Under the pieces are notes generated by a model, which saw nothing but the letters and a program-made list of their open reading frames with translations, was not told the DNA's origin and ran no database searches. The position numbers and the translations under genes are program-made. Source: Neobacillus dielmonensis (lineage in GTDB: Bacteria > Bacillota > Bacilli > Bacillales > Cytobacillaceae). Taken from it: a DNA stretch of 36,602 bases. This document shows positions 1-7,721 of the stretch, piece after piece. Where the stretch lies: positions 1 to 36,602 of the forward strand of contig NZ_HG942026.1 in the NCBI RefSeq assembly GCF_000612665.1. The letters are read 5' to 3'. The stretch's first letter is position 1. Each line of letters opens with the position of its first letter.

Positions 1-259
<259 letters not shown>

Positions 260-290
260 TGATAATTAAATATTAATTTTACTATATTAT

Positions 291-365
291 TCCGCAGTAG
301 CTCAGTGGTAGAGCTATCGGCTGTTAACCGATCGGTCGTAGGTTCGAATCCTACCTGCGGAGCCA
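291..365 (+). tRNA. tRNA-Asn (anticodon GTT)
   Basis: The cloverleaf is complete. Acceptor arms tccgcag and ctgcgga pair, the discriminator is G, and CCA is encoded. The anticodon loop in ctgttaacc gives GTT, and the T arm ggttcgaatcc is present. Confidence 0.97.
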
Positions 366-391
366 TTTTTCTGTTTAGGGTTATAAGTTGT

Positions 392-464
392 GCTTCCATA
401 GCTCAGTAGGTAGAGCACTTCCATGGTAAGGAAGAGGTCAGCGGTTCGAGCCCGCTTGGGAGCT
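392..464 (+). tRNA. tRNA-Thr (anticodon GGT)
   Basis: Acceptor arms gcttcca and tgggagc pair with one G-U. The anticodon stem cttcc/ggaag encloses loop atggtaa, giving GGT. The discriminator is T and CCA is not encoded. This is the second threonine isoacceptor type in the cluster. Confidence 0.95.
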
Positions 465-489
465 TATTTAATTTACTAAATAGTTTAAA

Positions 490-564
490 GGCCCCTTGGT
501 CAAGCGGTTAAGACACCGCCCTTTCACGGCGGTAACACGGGTTCGAATCCCGTAGGGGTCACCA
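490..564 (+). tRNA. tRNA-Glu (anticodon TTC)
   Basis: Acceptor arms ggcccct and aggggtc pair, and CCA is encoded. The anticodon stem ccgcc/ggcgg encloses ctttcac, giving TTC. The T arm gggttcgaatccc is intact. Confidence 0.96.
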
Positions 565-570
565 TTTTTT

Positions 571-646
571 GGAGGATTAGCTCAGCCGGGAGAGCATCTG
601 CCTTACAAGCAGAGGGTCGGCGGTTCGAACCCGTCATCCTCCACCA
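571..646 (+). tRNA. tRNA-Val (anticodon TAC)
   Basis: Acceptor arms ggaggat and atcctcc pair, and CCA is encoded. Anticodon loop cttacaa between tctgc and gcaga gives TAC. Confidence 0.96.
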
Positions 647-651
647 TAGTT

Positions 652-724
<73 letters not shown>

Positions 725-732
725 TTTTCTTT

Positions 733-817
733 GGAGGGGTAGCGAAGTGGCTAAACGCGGCGGACTGTAAATCCGCTCCCTCAGGGTTCGGCGGTTCGAA
801 TCCGTCCCCCTCCACCA
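733..817 (+). tRNA. tRNA-Tyr (anticodon GTA)
   Basis: This is a type II tRNA with a long variable arm. Acceptor arms ggagggg and cccctcc pair, and CCA is encoded. Anticodon loop ctgtaaa between gcgga and tccgc gives GTA. Confidence 0.96.
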
Positions 818-863
818 CTTATATTTTTCTTGTAATTGGACAAGATAATAAATGTAATATGAT

Positions 864-938
864 TGGGCTATAGCCAAGCGGTAAGGCAACGGACTTTGAC
901 TCCGTCATTCGTAGGTTCGAATCCTGCTAGCCCAGCCA
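864..938 (+). tRNA. tRNA-Gln (anticodon TTG)
   Basis: Acceptor arms tgggcta and tagccca pair, the discriminator is G, and CCA is encoded. Anticodon loop ctttgac between acgga and tccgt gives TTG. Confidence 0.96.
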
Positions 939-941
939 TTA

Positions 942-1014
942 GAGCCATTAGCTCAGTTGGTAGAGCATCTGACTTTTAATCAGAGGGTCGAAGGTTCGAG
1001 TCCTTCATGGCTCA
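942..1014 (+). tRNA. tRNA-Lys (anticodon TTT)
   Basis: Acceptor arms gagccat and atggctc pair. Anticodon loop cttttaa between tctga and tcaga gives TTT. CCA is not encoded. It is the last tRNA before the cluster terminator. Confidence 0.96.
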
Positions 1015-1028
1015 TAAAAAATAAATGC

Positions 1029-1066
1029 AAAAAAGCACAAGAGTTATTAGGCTCTTGTGCTTTTTT
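1029..1066 (+). terminator. Terminator of the rRNA/tRNA operon
   Basis: AAGCACAAGAG pairs with CTCTTGTGCTT around a short loop, followed by a T run. It lies just after tRNA-Lys and ends the stable RNA operon. Confidence 0.92.
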
Positions 1067-1162
1067 GTATGCCATAAGAAGGATTTATGCAAAGAATATG
1101 AATGCTTGCTGATATAATTACATTCCCTGGTTTCACCCGAGATAGTTAACGCAGCTGCAAGC

Positions 1163-1177
1163 AGGCACACAGGATGC
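1163..1177 (+). promoter_or_regulatory. Candidate sigma-54 (-24/-12) promoter upstream of rocF
   Basis: AGGCAC at 1163-1168 is followed by ATGC at 1174-1177, with the GG (1164-1165) and GC (1176-1177) dinucleotides ten bases apart as sigma-54 requires. The consensus TGGCAC-N5-TTGC is matched except at the first base of each element. The roc genes of B. subtilis use SigL with RocR, which makes this plausible; no activator site was recognised. Confidence 0.35.
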
Positions 1178-1203
1178 GCATTTATATACATTATTTTGCT
1201 GAG

Positions 1204-1233
1204 TTGAGTCATTTCTGTAAATGCCGTTAAAAT
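1204..1233 (+). promoter_or_regulatory. Candidate SigA promoter of rocF
   Basis: TTGAGT (1204-1209) and TAAAAT (1228-1233) are separated by 18 bases. They lie 25 bases ahead of the rocF start. This is an alternative to the sigma-54-like site upstream. Confidence 0.4.
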
Positions 1234-1257
1234 ATACCATATAGGGAGGGGTTAGTG

Positions 1258-2157
1258 ATGGACAAAAAGCTTTCCATTATTGGTATGCCGATGGATTTGG
1301 GTCAGATGCGGCGCGGTGTAGACATGGGGCCAAGTGCTATGCGATATGCTGGTATCAACGAGAAATTGAAACCGCTTTTTTCAGATGTGGCGGATTTAGG
1401 TGACATTCCGATCGGCAGGCCAGAAGTCGTAATCGATCATGCATCCAATCTCAGAAATCTAAATCTAGTGGCTGAAAAAGGTGGATTACTGGCCCACAAG
1501 GTCGATGAAGTGATTCAATCTGGTGCATTTCCCTTGGTCCTTGGAGGAGATCATAGTATTGCCATTGGTACTTTGGCGGGGGTAGCCAAACATTATAAAA
1601 ACCTTGGGGTCATTTGGTATGATGCACATGGTGATTTAAATACAGCTGAAACGAGCCCTTCCGGTAATATCCATGGGATGCCGCTTGCAGTAAGCCTTGG
1701 CTGGGGACATCCCTTATTGACAGAAATCAGCGGCTACTCACCTAAGGTTAAACCAGAGAATGTAGTTATTATTGGTGCAAGGGCATTAGATGAAGGGGAA
1801 AAGGAACTGATTAGGGAAAAAGGTATAAAGGTGTACACCATGCATGAGATTGATAGGCTGGGCATGACGAAGGTGATGGAAGAGACAATTGCCTATTTGA
1901 AAGACAGGACCGATGGTGTTCATTTATCGCTCGATCTAGATGGATTGGATCCAAGCGAGGCTCCGGGGGTTGGAACACCTGTAATGGGAGGAATAAGCTA
2001 CCGTGAAAGCCATCTAGCCATGGAAATGCTGGAGGAAGCAAAAATCATCACATCTGCAGAATTTGTGGAAGTCAACCCTATACTGGACGAGAGAAACAAA
2101 ACCGCAGCTATCGCGGTAGGGTTAATGGGGTCATTATTTGGAGAAAAACTGTTATAA
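1258..2157 (+). CDS. rocF: Arginase
   Basis: Arginase hydrolyses L-arginine to ornithine and urea in cytosolic arginine catabolism. The 299-residue protein has the full binuclear manganese site of the ureohydrolase family: GGDHS (H99), DAHGD (D122, H124, D126) and DLDGLDP (D226, D228). Length matches B. subtilis RocF (about 296). The ATG at 1258 is preferred over the GTG at 1255, because AGGGAGGGG at 1243-1251 is correctly spaced only for the ATG. It is a single-gene unit ended by a strong terminator and sits directly upstream of sigW, an order known from the Bacillus cereus group. The identity is secure. Confidence 0.97.
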   Translation: MDKKLSIIGMPMDLGQMRRGVDMGPSAMRYAGINEKLKPLFSDVADLGDIPIGRPEVVIDHASNLRNLNLVAEKGGLLAHKVDEVIQSGAFPLVLGGDHSIAIGTLAGVAKHYKNLGVIWYDAHGDLNTAETSPSGNIHGMPLAVSLGWGHPLLTEISGYSPKVKPENVVIIGARALDEGEKELIREKGIKVYTMHEIDRLGMTKVMEETIAYLKDRTDGVHLSLDLDGLDPSEAPGVGTPVMGGISYRESHLAMEMLEEAKIITSAEFVEVNPILDERNKTAAIAVGLMGSLFGEKLL

Positions 2158-2206
2158 TCTACCGATAACTAGAATGTGAGAATGATATCATAATAAAACG
2201 ATTTTA

Positions 2207-2247
2207 AAACGCAGGACACTTTGTTAAAAGCCAGTCCTGCGTTTTTT
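2207..2247 (+). terminator. Terminator of rocF
   Basis: AAACGCAGGAC pairs with GTCCTGCGTTT and is followed by a T run. The bases from here to the sigW promoter at 2427 show no gene or other recognisable signal. Confidence 0.9.
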
Positions 2248-2426
2248 AATTGAAATGAGTAATTAGGAAGTACCTAGTAAATCCCACAGGCCATAGCAGT
2301 AAAGGGCAATAAGGCAAGTTGGCTTCATGTTCATACTATAGTTTCAGCAGCCAAATAAATCTTTTTAGCAATTTTTAGTAATATTTTGTTAAAATTATAG
2401 GTATGAGGAACTTTTTTCGTCAATGG

Positions 2427-2452
2427 CGAAACTTTTTTGCTAACGATTCGTA
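2427..2452 (+). promoter_or_regulatory. Autoregulatory SigW promoter
   Basis: CGAAAC at 2427-2432 is followed after 16 bases by CGTA at 2449-2452. This matches the SigW consensus TGAAAC-N16-CGTA. It lies 34 bases before the sigW start, as expected for the self-activated sigW-rsiW promoter of B. subtilis. Confidence 0.82.
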
Positions 2453-2486
2453 TTATCGATAGCAGCATTGGAGCTGAGGTAACTTA

Positions 2487-3050
2487 ATGGAACAAATAGT
2501 AAAAAAGAGAATTAAACAAGTCATGAAAGGTGATCATGACGCCTTTGGTGATATTGTCGAATTATATAAGAACAGCATATTTCAGCTATGCTTCAGAATG
2601 CTTGGTAATCGTCACGAAGCAGAAGATCTTGCACAGGAAGCCTTTATTCGGGCGTTCGTGAATATTGAATCGTTTAACCAGGATCTGAAATTTTCTACTT
2701 GGCTCTATCGAATTGCCACAAATCTTTGCATTGACCGGCTGCGCAAAAAGAAACCAGATTATTATTTGGATGCAGAAGTGGCAGGGACAGAAGGCTTAAC
2801 GATGTATTCGCAAATACCATCGAACACCCCGCTTCCGGAAACGGAAGTGGAAAGCTTAGAGCTTCAAGAAACGGTTCAAAACGAAATATTAAAATTACCT
2901 GAAAAATACCGATCGGCGATTGTATTAAAATATATCGAAGATTTGTCGTTGAATGAAATCAGTGAAATACTCGACCTGCCATTAGGAACGGTCAAGACCA
3001 GAATTCACCGTGGCAGAGAAGCGCTGAGACAACAATTACGGTACGTTTAA
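2487..3050 (+). CDS. sigW: ECF sigma factor SigW
   Basis: SigW directs RNA polymerase to envelope-stress and antimicrobial-resistance promoters. At 187 residues it has the same length as B. subtilis SigW. Region 2 shows the -10 recognition helix (FSTWLYRIATNLCIDRLRKK) and the family-specific stretch DYYLDAEVAGTEGLTMYSQI. Region 4 ends with the helix-turn-helix segment LNEISEILDLPLGTVKTRIH. The ATG at 2487 follows GAGGT at normal distance. It is followed within 20 bases by its anti-sigma factor gene and preceded by an ECF promoter of its own type, which implies positive autoregulation held in check by RsiW. Confidence 0.97.
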   Translation: MEQIVKKRIKQVMKGDHDAFGDIVELYKNSIFQLCFRMLGNRHEAEDLAQEAFIRAFVNIESFNQDLKFSTWLYRIATNLCIDRLRKKKPDYYLDAEVAGTEGLTMYSQIPSNTPLPETEVESLELQETVQNEILKLPEKYRSAIVLKYIEDLSLNEISEILDLPLGTVKTRIHRGREALRQQLRYV

Positions 3051-3069
3051 TTAAGAGGTGAATAATCCA

Positions 3070-3684
3070 ATGTGTCCAGACCAAATAATCGAACTAATGC
3101 ATGACTACTTGGACGATGAATTAGACCCAAAAAAGGAGCAAATCCTCAGAGAACACCTCCAAAGCTGTAAAGAGTGTCAAACCATTTTCAATGAGTTAAA
3201 AAAGACGGTTGCCTTCGTTCAAAGTATTTCTCATATGCAAGCCCCCGCTGATTTTACAGCGCAGGTCTTAGCCAAATTGCCAAAGGAGAAGAAAAAAATC
3301 TGGATCGGACGATTGTTGAAATCCCATCCGATTCTGTCGGCAGCCTCCGTATTCGTCGCGTTAATGCTAGGGAGTCTAGTATCAACGTGGAACCAGGATC
3401 AGGAGTTTTCAGTTTCCAAACAAAAGAATTTGGTTGTAAAGGATAATACAGTCATTGTGCCTAAAGGGAAAGTAGTGAAGGGTGACGTGATTGTTCGCAA
3501 TGGTGATTTGAAAATTGAAGGTGAAATCCAAGGGGATGCGACCGTCATCCACGGGAAAAAATATCTAGCATCTGCAGGTCATGTAACAGGCGATATTGAA
3601 GAAGTTAACGAGGTCTTTGACTGGATGTGGTATCACATGAAAACGACAACGAAAAAGGTTGTTCATGTTTTAGATTCTGAATAA
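3070..3684 (+). CDS. rsiW: Anti-sigma-W factor RsiW
   Basis: RsiW is a membrane anti-sigma factor that sequesters SigW until it is cleaved by PrsW and RasP under envelope stress. The 204-residue protein has an N-terminal zinc anti-sigma motif, H29-x3-C33-x2-C36. One membrane segment lies at about residues 86-107. The extracytoplasmic C-terminal half contains VIVPKGKVVKGDVIVRNGDL, characteristic of B. subtilis RsiW. The ATG at 3070 is chosen because GAGGTG at 3055-3060 lies nine bases upstream and the product then starts MCPDQ, like the B. subtilis protein; the GTG at 3058 overlaps that site. Confidence 0.95.
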   Translation: MCPDQIIELMHDYLDDELDPKKEQILREHLQSCKECQTIFNELKKTVAFVQSISHMQAPADFTAQVLAKLPKEKKKIWIGRLLKSHPILSAASVFVALMLGSLVSTWNQDQEFSVSKQKNLVVKDNTVIVPKGKVVKGDVIVRNGDLKIEGEIQGDATVIHGKKYLASAGHVTGDIEEVNEVFDWMWYHMKTTTKKVVHVLDSE

Positions 3685-3685
3685 A

Positions 3686-3722
3686 AAACAAATCACTCAT
3701 TTTAGGGTGATTTGTTTTTTTT
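3686..3722 (+). terminator. Terminator of sigW-rsiW
   Basis: AAAACAAATCAC-TC pairs with GGTGATTTGTTTT around ATTTTAG and runs into T residues. It isolates the stress regulon from cdaA. Confidence 0.9.
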
Positions 3723-3756
3723 AAGTGTAACATATAATAAGGACTAGATTGTTTTA

Positions 3757-3765
3757 TGGTATAAT
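3757..3765 (+). promoter_or_regulatory. Extended -10 promoter of the cdaA-cdaR-glmM operon
   Basis: TGGTATAAT is a perfect -10 hexamer with an extended TGn motif, 53 bases before the cdaA start. No good -35 box is visible, which is common with extended -10 promoters. Confidence 0.55.
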
Positions 3766-3817
3766 ATATGAGTTGTTTGTACATGTGTTTTTAAAGCAAA
3801 ATTACGGAGGAAAAACC

Positions 3818-4645
3818 ATGCCGTTTGCCGATTGGACATTTTGGGATTTTATAGCGAGTATTGTGGATATTGCCGTTGTCTGGTATGTCATTTACAAGTT
3901 AATCAATATTATTAGAGGTACAAAGGCCGTACAATTATTAAAAGGGATTTTTGTCATCCTGATTGTCAAGGTCGTCAGTGACTTCTTCGGGCTTAGAACA
4001 CTAAGCTGGATTATGGAACAAGTAATAACGTATGGATTTCTGGCCATCATTATCATCTTCCAGCCGGAGTTGAGAAGAGCTCTTGAGCAGCTCGGGCGTG
4101 GCAAGTTTTTCTCAAGAAGCGCCAATCAGGGGGATGATGATCCAGAGAAAGCCGTGGAGGCGATCATCAAAGCAGCCGACTACATGGCAAAGCGCCGAAT
4201 TGGAGCATTAATCTCCATAGAGCGGGAAACGGGTATGAATGATTACATCGAAACGGGGATTCCGTTAAATTCAAAAATATCTTCCGAGCTTTTGATTAAT
4301 ATTTTCATTCCGAATACGCCACTGCACGATGGGGCCGTCATTCTTCAAAAAAATACGATAGCAGCCGCTGCCTGTTACCTTCCATTATCCGAAAGCCCGT
4401 TTATCTCAAAAGAGTTGGGTACGCGCCATCGGGCTGCATTAGGAATTAGTGAAGTAACTGATAGTATAACGGTTGTGGTTTCAGAGGAAACAGGCAGTAT
4501 ATCGTTAACCAAAAACGGAGAATTGCATAGAGACTTAAAAGCAGAAGAGTTTAGAGCACTGCTGACAAATGAACTAGTAGACTCTGCTAAAACAAAGCAA
4601 GCTTCTTCAGCCCGATGGAACTGGAGGGGGAAAAATAATGGATAA
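3818..4645 (+). CDS. cdaA: Diadenylate cyclase CdaA
   Basis: CdaA condenses two ATP into the essential second messenger c-di-AMP, which controls potassium and osmolyte balance. The 275-residue protein has about three N-terminal membrane helices (residues 11-80) and a cytoplasmic DAC domain with the catalytic DGA motif (171-173) and GTRHR (201-205). Sequence and length match B. subtilis CdaA/YbbP (273 residues). The ATG at 3818 follows ACGGAGG with good spacing; the longer reading frame from 3749 runs through the promoter and is not used. It overlaps cdaR by eight bases, and the two proteins form a complex in related organisms. GlmM, encoded downstream, is also a known CdaA inhibitor. Confidence 0.97.
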   Translation: MPFADWTFWDFIASIVDIAVVWYVIYKLINIIRGTKAVQLLKGIFVILIVKVVSDFFGLRTLSWIMEQVITYGFLAIIIIFQPELRRALEQLGRGKFFSRSANQGDDDPEKAVEAIIKAADYMAKRRIGALISIERETGMNDYIETGIPLNSKISSELLINIFIPNTPLHDGAVILQKNTIAAAACYLPLSESPFISKELGTRHRAALGISEVTDSITVVVSEETGSISLTKNGELHRDLKAEEFRALLTNELVDSAKTKQASSARWNWRGKNNG

Positions 4646-5858
4646 ATTGATGGATAATCCCTGGTTTATCAAAATTCTCGCCTTATTATTGGCTGTATTA
4701 TTATATTCATCTGTGCAAAATCAAGGAAATCAGGACGTCAATGTGCCCGACGGAAAATCATCAGCAGTGGTTGAGGACGTCTCGGTAAAGGTTTATTATG
4801 ATACAGAAAACCTGGTAGTGTCAGGGATCCCTACTACCGTTGATGTGACGTTAAAGGGGCCAAACGCTCTTGTCCAGTCCGCCAAGGCATTACGGAATTT
4901 TGAAGTATATGTGAATTTAACAGGTGCCAAGATAGGCAGACAACAAGCTAAGATACAGATTAAAGATTTATCCGATAAATTAAAAGCGACAATTAAACCG
5001 ACAACTGTGTCAGTGACAGTTCAAGAAAAAATTTCGAAGCAATACAACGTAGAAGCACAATATAATGAGAATCAAATTGAAGAAGGCTATTCGGTGGGAC
5101 AACCAGTCCTTGACCCTAAGAAAGTAAAAATTACAGGTCCTAAAAGTGAAATGGACCGGATTGCTTATGTCAAGGCGGTCATTGATGCAGCTAACAAACT
5201 AAAAGACACGACCACTGCAGAGGCAAACATCCAAGTATTAGACAAAGACTTAAATAAACTGGATGTCTCGGTTGAACCTGCTTCAGTGAAAGTGACCATA
5301 CCGATTAAGCAAAATGCCAAAACAGTACCTATTAATATTGTCAGAAAAGGAACACCGCCATCAGGGGTTACCATTGACGATATCAAGATTGATACGAAAG
5401 AGGCTGTTATCTACGGCAATGAAGACGTATTAAAAAATACTGAAAGTGTCAGGGTGGAAGTTGACCTTAGCAAAATAACCGATAATACGACATTGGAGCT
5501 GCCAGTGATCATTTCAAACGGAATAACCAAGGTGACACCTCAGCTTGTAAAAGCTACGGTTACCGTAACAAAGCAAGATCAGAAAACTATCTCTGGTGTC
5601 TCAGTAAGTATTAAAGGATTAAACACACAGTATAAAGCAGTTATTAACGAACCTGCTAACCAACAGATCAATCTGACAGTCAGCGGTCCGAGTGCAGTGT
5701 TGTCGGCATTAGGACCAGGTGATTTTCAGGCGTTTATCGATTTAACGAATCTCAAAGAGGGAAGCCAAGAAGTCAATATTCAGGTGGATGGACCTTCAAA
5801 TATCACTTGGACACCTGATCAATCAACCGCAAAAGTGACAATTACAAATAATGCATAA
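4638..5858 (+). CDS. cdaR: CdaA regulatory protein CdaR (YbbR domains)
   Basis: CdaR is a membrane-anchored extracytoplasmic protein that modulates the diadenylate cyclase. The 406 residues comprise one N-terminal membrane helix (about 8-24, after MDNPWFIK) and four YbbR repeats, at roughly 43-128, 132-228, 231-314 and 318-404. Each repeat has the pattern of a V-x-G-P segment followed by a DL strand. It is shorter than the 483-residue B. subtilis protein, which has a C-terminal extension lacking here. Translation is coupled to cdaA by the eight-base overlap, with GGAGGGGG upstream of the ATG. Confidence 0.94.
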   Translation: MDKLMDNPWFIKILALLLAVLLYSSVQNQGNQDVNVPDGKSSAVVEDVSVKVYYDTENLVVSGIPTTVDVTLKGPNALVQSAKALRNFEVYVNLTGAKIGRQQAKIQIKDLSDKLKATIKPTTVSVTVQEKISKQYNVEAQYNENQIEEGYSVGQPVLDPKKVKITGPKSEMDRIAYVKAVIDAANKLKDTTTAEANIQVLDKDLNKLDVSVEPASVKVTIPIKQNAKTVPINIVRKGTPPSGVTIDDIKIDTKEAVIYGNEDVLKNTESVRVEVDLSKITDNTTLELPVIISNGITKVTPQLVKATVTVTKQDQKTISGVSVSIKGLNTQYKAVINEPANQQINLTVSGPSAVLSALGPGDFQAFIDLTNLKEGSQEVNIQVDGPSNITWTPDQSTAKVTITNNA

Positions 5859-5893
5859 TATCTAGATAACATATTGAAGGAGCGGATTTTAAA

Positions 5894-7246
5894 ATGGGTA
5901 AATATTTCGGTACCGATGGTGTGCGTGGAGTGGCAAATAGCGAGCTGACACCTGAACTTGCCTTTAAACTTGGCCGATTTGGCGGATTTGTTTTAACAGA
6001 AGATAAACCTCGTCCAAAAGTTTTAATAGGACGGGATACAAGGATATCTGGGCATATGCTGGAAGGTGCACTTGTTGCGGGTCTTCTTTCTATCGGTGCT
6101 GAGGTCATGCGTCTTGGGGTCATTTCAACACCGGGTGTTGCATTTTTAACAAAAGCGTTAGGAGCTCAGGCGGGAGTTATGATTTCGGCTTCTCACAATC
6201 CAGTAGCTGATAATGGAATTAAGTTTTTTGGACCGGACGGATTTAAATTATCAGATGAACAGGAATTGGAAATTGAGAAGTTGATGGATATGCCGGAGGA
6301 TCAGCTGCCACGTCCAACGGGTGCTGACCTTGGCTTAGTTATGGATTATTTTGAAGGTGGTCAAAAATATCTGCAATACTTGAAAAACACTGTTGATGAG
6401 GACTTCTCCGGCATCCATATCGCCTTAGACTGTGCACATGGTGCTACCTCATCGTTAGCTCCACATTTATTTGCCGATTTGGATGCCGACTTGTCAACTA
6501 TGGGTGCAGCACCAAATGGATTAAACATCAATGCAGGGGTTGGTTCCACGCATCCAGAGACGTTGGCTGAATTGGTTAAAGAAAAGGGTGCTGATGTAGG
6601 CCTTGCCTTTGATGGCGATGGAGACAGATTGATTGCGATTGACGAGAACGGGAATATTGTGGATGGGGACCACATTCTTTATATTTGTGGTAAGTATATG
6701 AAGGAGACAGGACGCCTAAAGCATAATACTGTTGTATCGACTGTCATGAGCAATCTCGGGTTCTACAAGGCACTTGAAAGTCACCAAATTCAAAGTGTAC
6801 CAACAGCAGTTGGCGACCGTTACGTGGTGGAAGAAATGAAGCAAAAGGGCTACAATCTCGGCGGTGAGCAATCTGGTCATATCATTTTCTTGGATTACAA
6901 CACAACGGGTGATGGCTTATTAACGGGCTTGCAATTGGTAAACATCATGAAAATGACCAAGAAGCCTTTGTCGGAACTAGCTGGGGAAATGCAAAAATTT
7001 CCACAAAGACTAGTGAATGTAAGAGTTACCGATAAACATCATGTTACTGATAATGCAAAGGTAAAAGAGATCATTGACCAGGTAGAAGCAGAAATGGCTG
7101 GGAATGGCCGAATTCTCGTCCGTCCTTCAGGAACAGAACCACTTGTCCGCGTTATGGCGGAGGCACCTACTGAGGAACTCTGTGAATCCTATGTGAACCG
7201 TATTGTTGCCGTAGTAGAAGCTGAAATGGGACTAAAAGAAGAATAA
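5894..7246 (+). CDS. glmM: Phosphoglucosamine mutase GlmM
   Basis: GlmM converts glucosamine-6-phosphate to glucosamine-1-phosphate, the step between GlmS and GlmU on the way to UDP-N-acetylglucosamine. The 450-residue protein (usual length about 448) carries the phosphoserine loop [16 protein letters not shown], the metal loop DGDGDR and the phosphate-binding [11 protein letters not shown] near the C terminus. It starts [11 protein letters not shown] as in the family. AAGGAG precedes the ATG. It is the third gene of the cdaA operon, followed by a terminator. Confidence 0.97.
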   Translation: MGKYFGTDGVRGVANSELTPELAFKLGRFGGFVLTEDKPRPKVLIGRDTRISGHMLEGALVAGLLSIGAEVMRLGVISTPGVAFLTKALGAQAGVMISASHNPVADNGIKFFGPDGFKLSDEQELEIEKLMDMPEDQLPRPTGADLGLVMDYFEGGQKYLQYLKNTVDEDFSGIHIALDCAHGATSSLAPHLFADLDADLSTMGAAPNGLNINAGVGSTHPETLAELVKEKGADVGLAFDGDGDRLIAIDENGNIVDGDHILYICGKYMKETGRLKHNTVVSTVMSNLGFYKALESHQIQSVPTAVGDRYVVEEMKQKGYNLGGEQSGHIIFLDYNTTGDGLLTGLQLVNIMKMTKKPLSELAGEMQKFPQRLVNVRVTDKHHVTDNAKVKEIIDQVEAEMAGNGRILVRPSGTEPLVRVMAEAPTEELCESYVNRIVAVVEAEMGLKEE

Positions 7247-7256
7247 GAAATTGATC

Positions 7257-7302
7257 TATATGCATGAGGGAACATAAACCATCCCTCATGCATATTTTAT
7301 TT
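7257..7302 (+). terminator. Terminator of the cdaA-cdaR-glmM operon
   Basis: TATGCATGAGGG pairs with CCCTCATGCATA, followed by TTTTATTTT. It separates glmM from the independently controlled glmS. Confidence 0.9.
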
Positions 7303-7350
7303 TGTAGATTTATTTAGTTTGGAAAAAATAGTAAATCTATAAGATTTTTA

Positions 7351-7380
7351 TTGACGGACCCCTTCCTTTTCAGGTAGTAT
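7351..7380 (+). promoter_or_regulatory. SigA promoter of glmS
   Basis: TTGACG (7351-7356) and TAGTAT (7375-7380) are spaced by 18 bases, upstream of the ribozyme. This predicts a leader of about 335 bases. Confidence 0.6.
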
Positions 7381-7451
7381 TAATTTGCTTTAATTTTTAA
7401 AGTGGCTTGACTAATTTTCAGGTTTGAAAGGAGGGCAAGGACAAATTTTAT

Positions 7452-7615
7452 AATTATAGCGCCCGAACTAATCACAGGAGAGAGTTGATTAGTTGACGAG
7501 GAGGAGGATTATCGAAGTATTCGGCGGATACCTCCCGGCTGCACGCACATCCGAAAATTTCTTCTTTAAAACACAGAGGCAACTTTGTGGACAAAGGGAA
7601 GGAAATGCGTATACT
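7452..7615 (+). promoter_or_regulatory. glmS ribozyme: glmS ribozyme / riboswitch
   Basis: This self-cleaving RNA uses glucosamine-6-phosphate as cofactor; cleavage destabilises glmS mRNA and gives feedback control. Recognisable parts are the 5' cleavage-site segment TATAGCGCCCGAACT (predicted cut between 7458 and 7459), the core TTGACGAGGAGG, the ATTCGGCGGATACCTCCCGG segment, and the 3' domain GAGGCAACTTTGTGGACAAA. All correspond to the B. subtilis ribozyme. An apparent upstream extension of the glmS reading frame through this RNA is an artefact. Confidence 0.95.
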
Positions 7616-7662
7616 ACAAATAATGCTAAACAGGTATAGACAGATACCTAAAACAGAGATAA

Positions 7663-7695
7663 GGGGGCAAGTCTGCCTCCATGCTTCTTGCCCCC
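7663..7695 (+). other. Extra GC-rich hairpin between ribozyme and glmS
   Basis: GGGGGCAAG pairs perfectly with CTTGCCCCC around a 15-base loop, and no T run follows. A smaller hairpin, GGTAT/ATACC, lies at 7634-7647. Both sit between the ribozyme and the glmS ribosome binding site, on the fragment left after ribozyme cleavage. Confidence 0.6.
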
Positions 7696-7721
7696 TGTCG
7701 TCAGGGAGGAAAAGAAAAAAT

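Noticed and set aside
7472..7721. An upstream extension of GlmS from 7587 and an opposing frame
   Set aside because: The region is the glmS ribozyme and leader. GlmS must begin with Met-Cys, which fixes the start at 7722.
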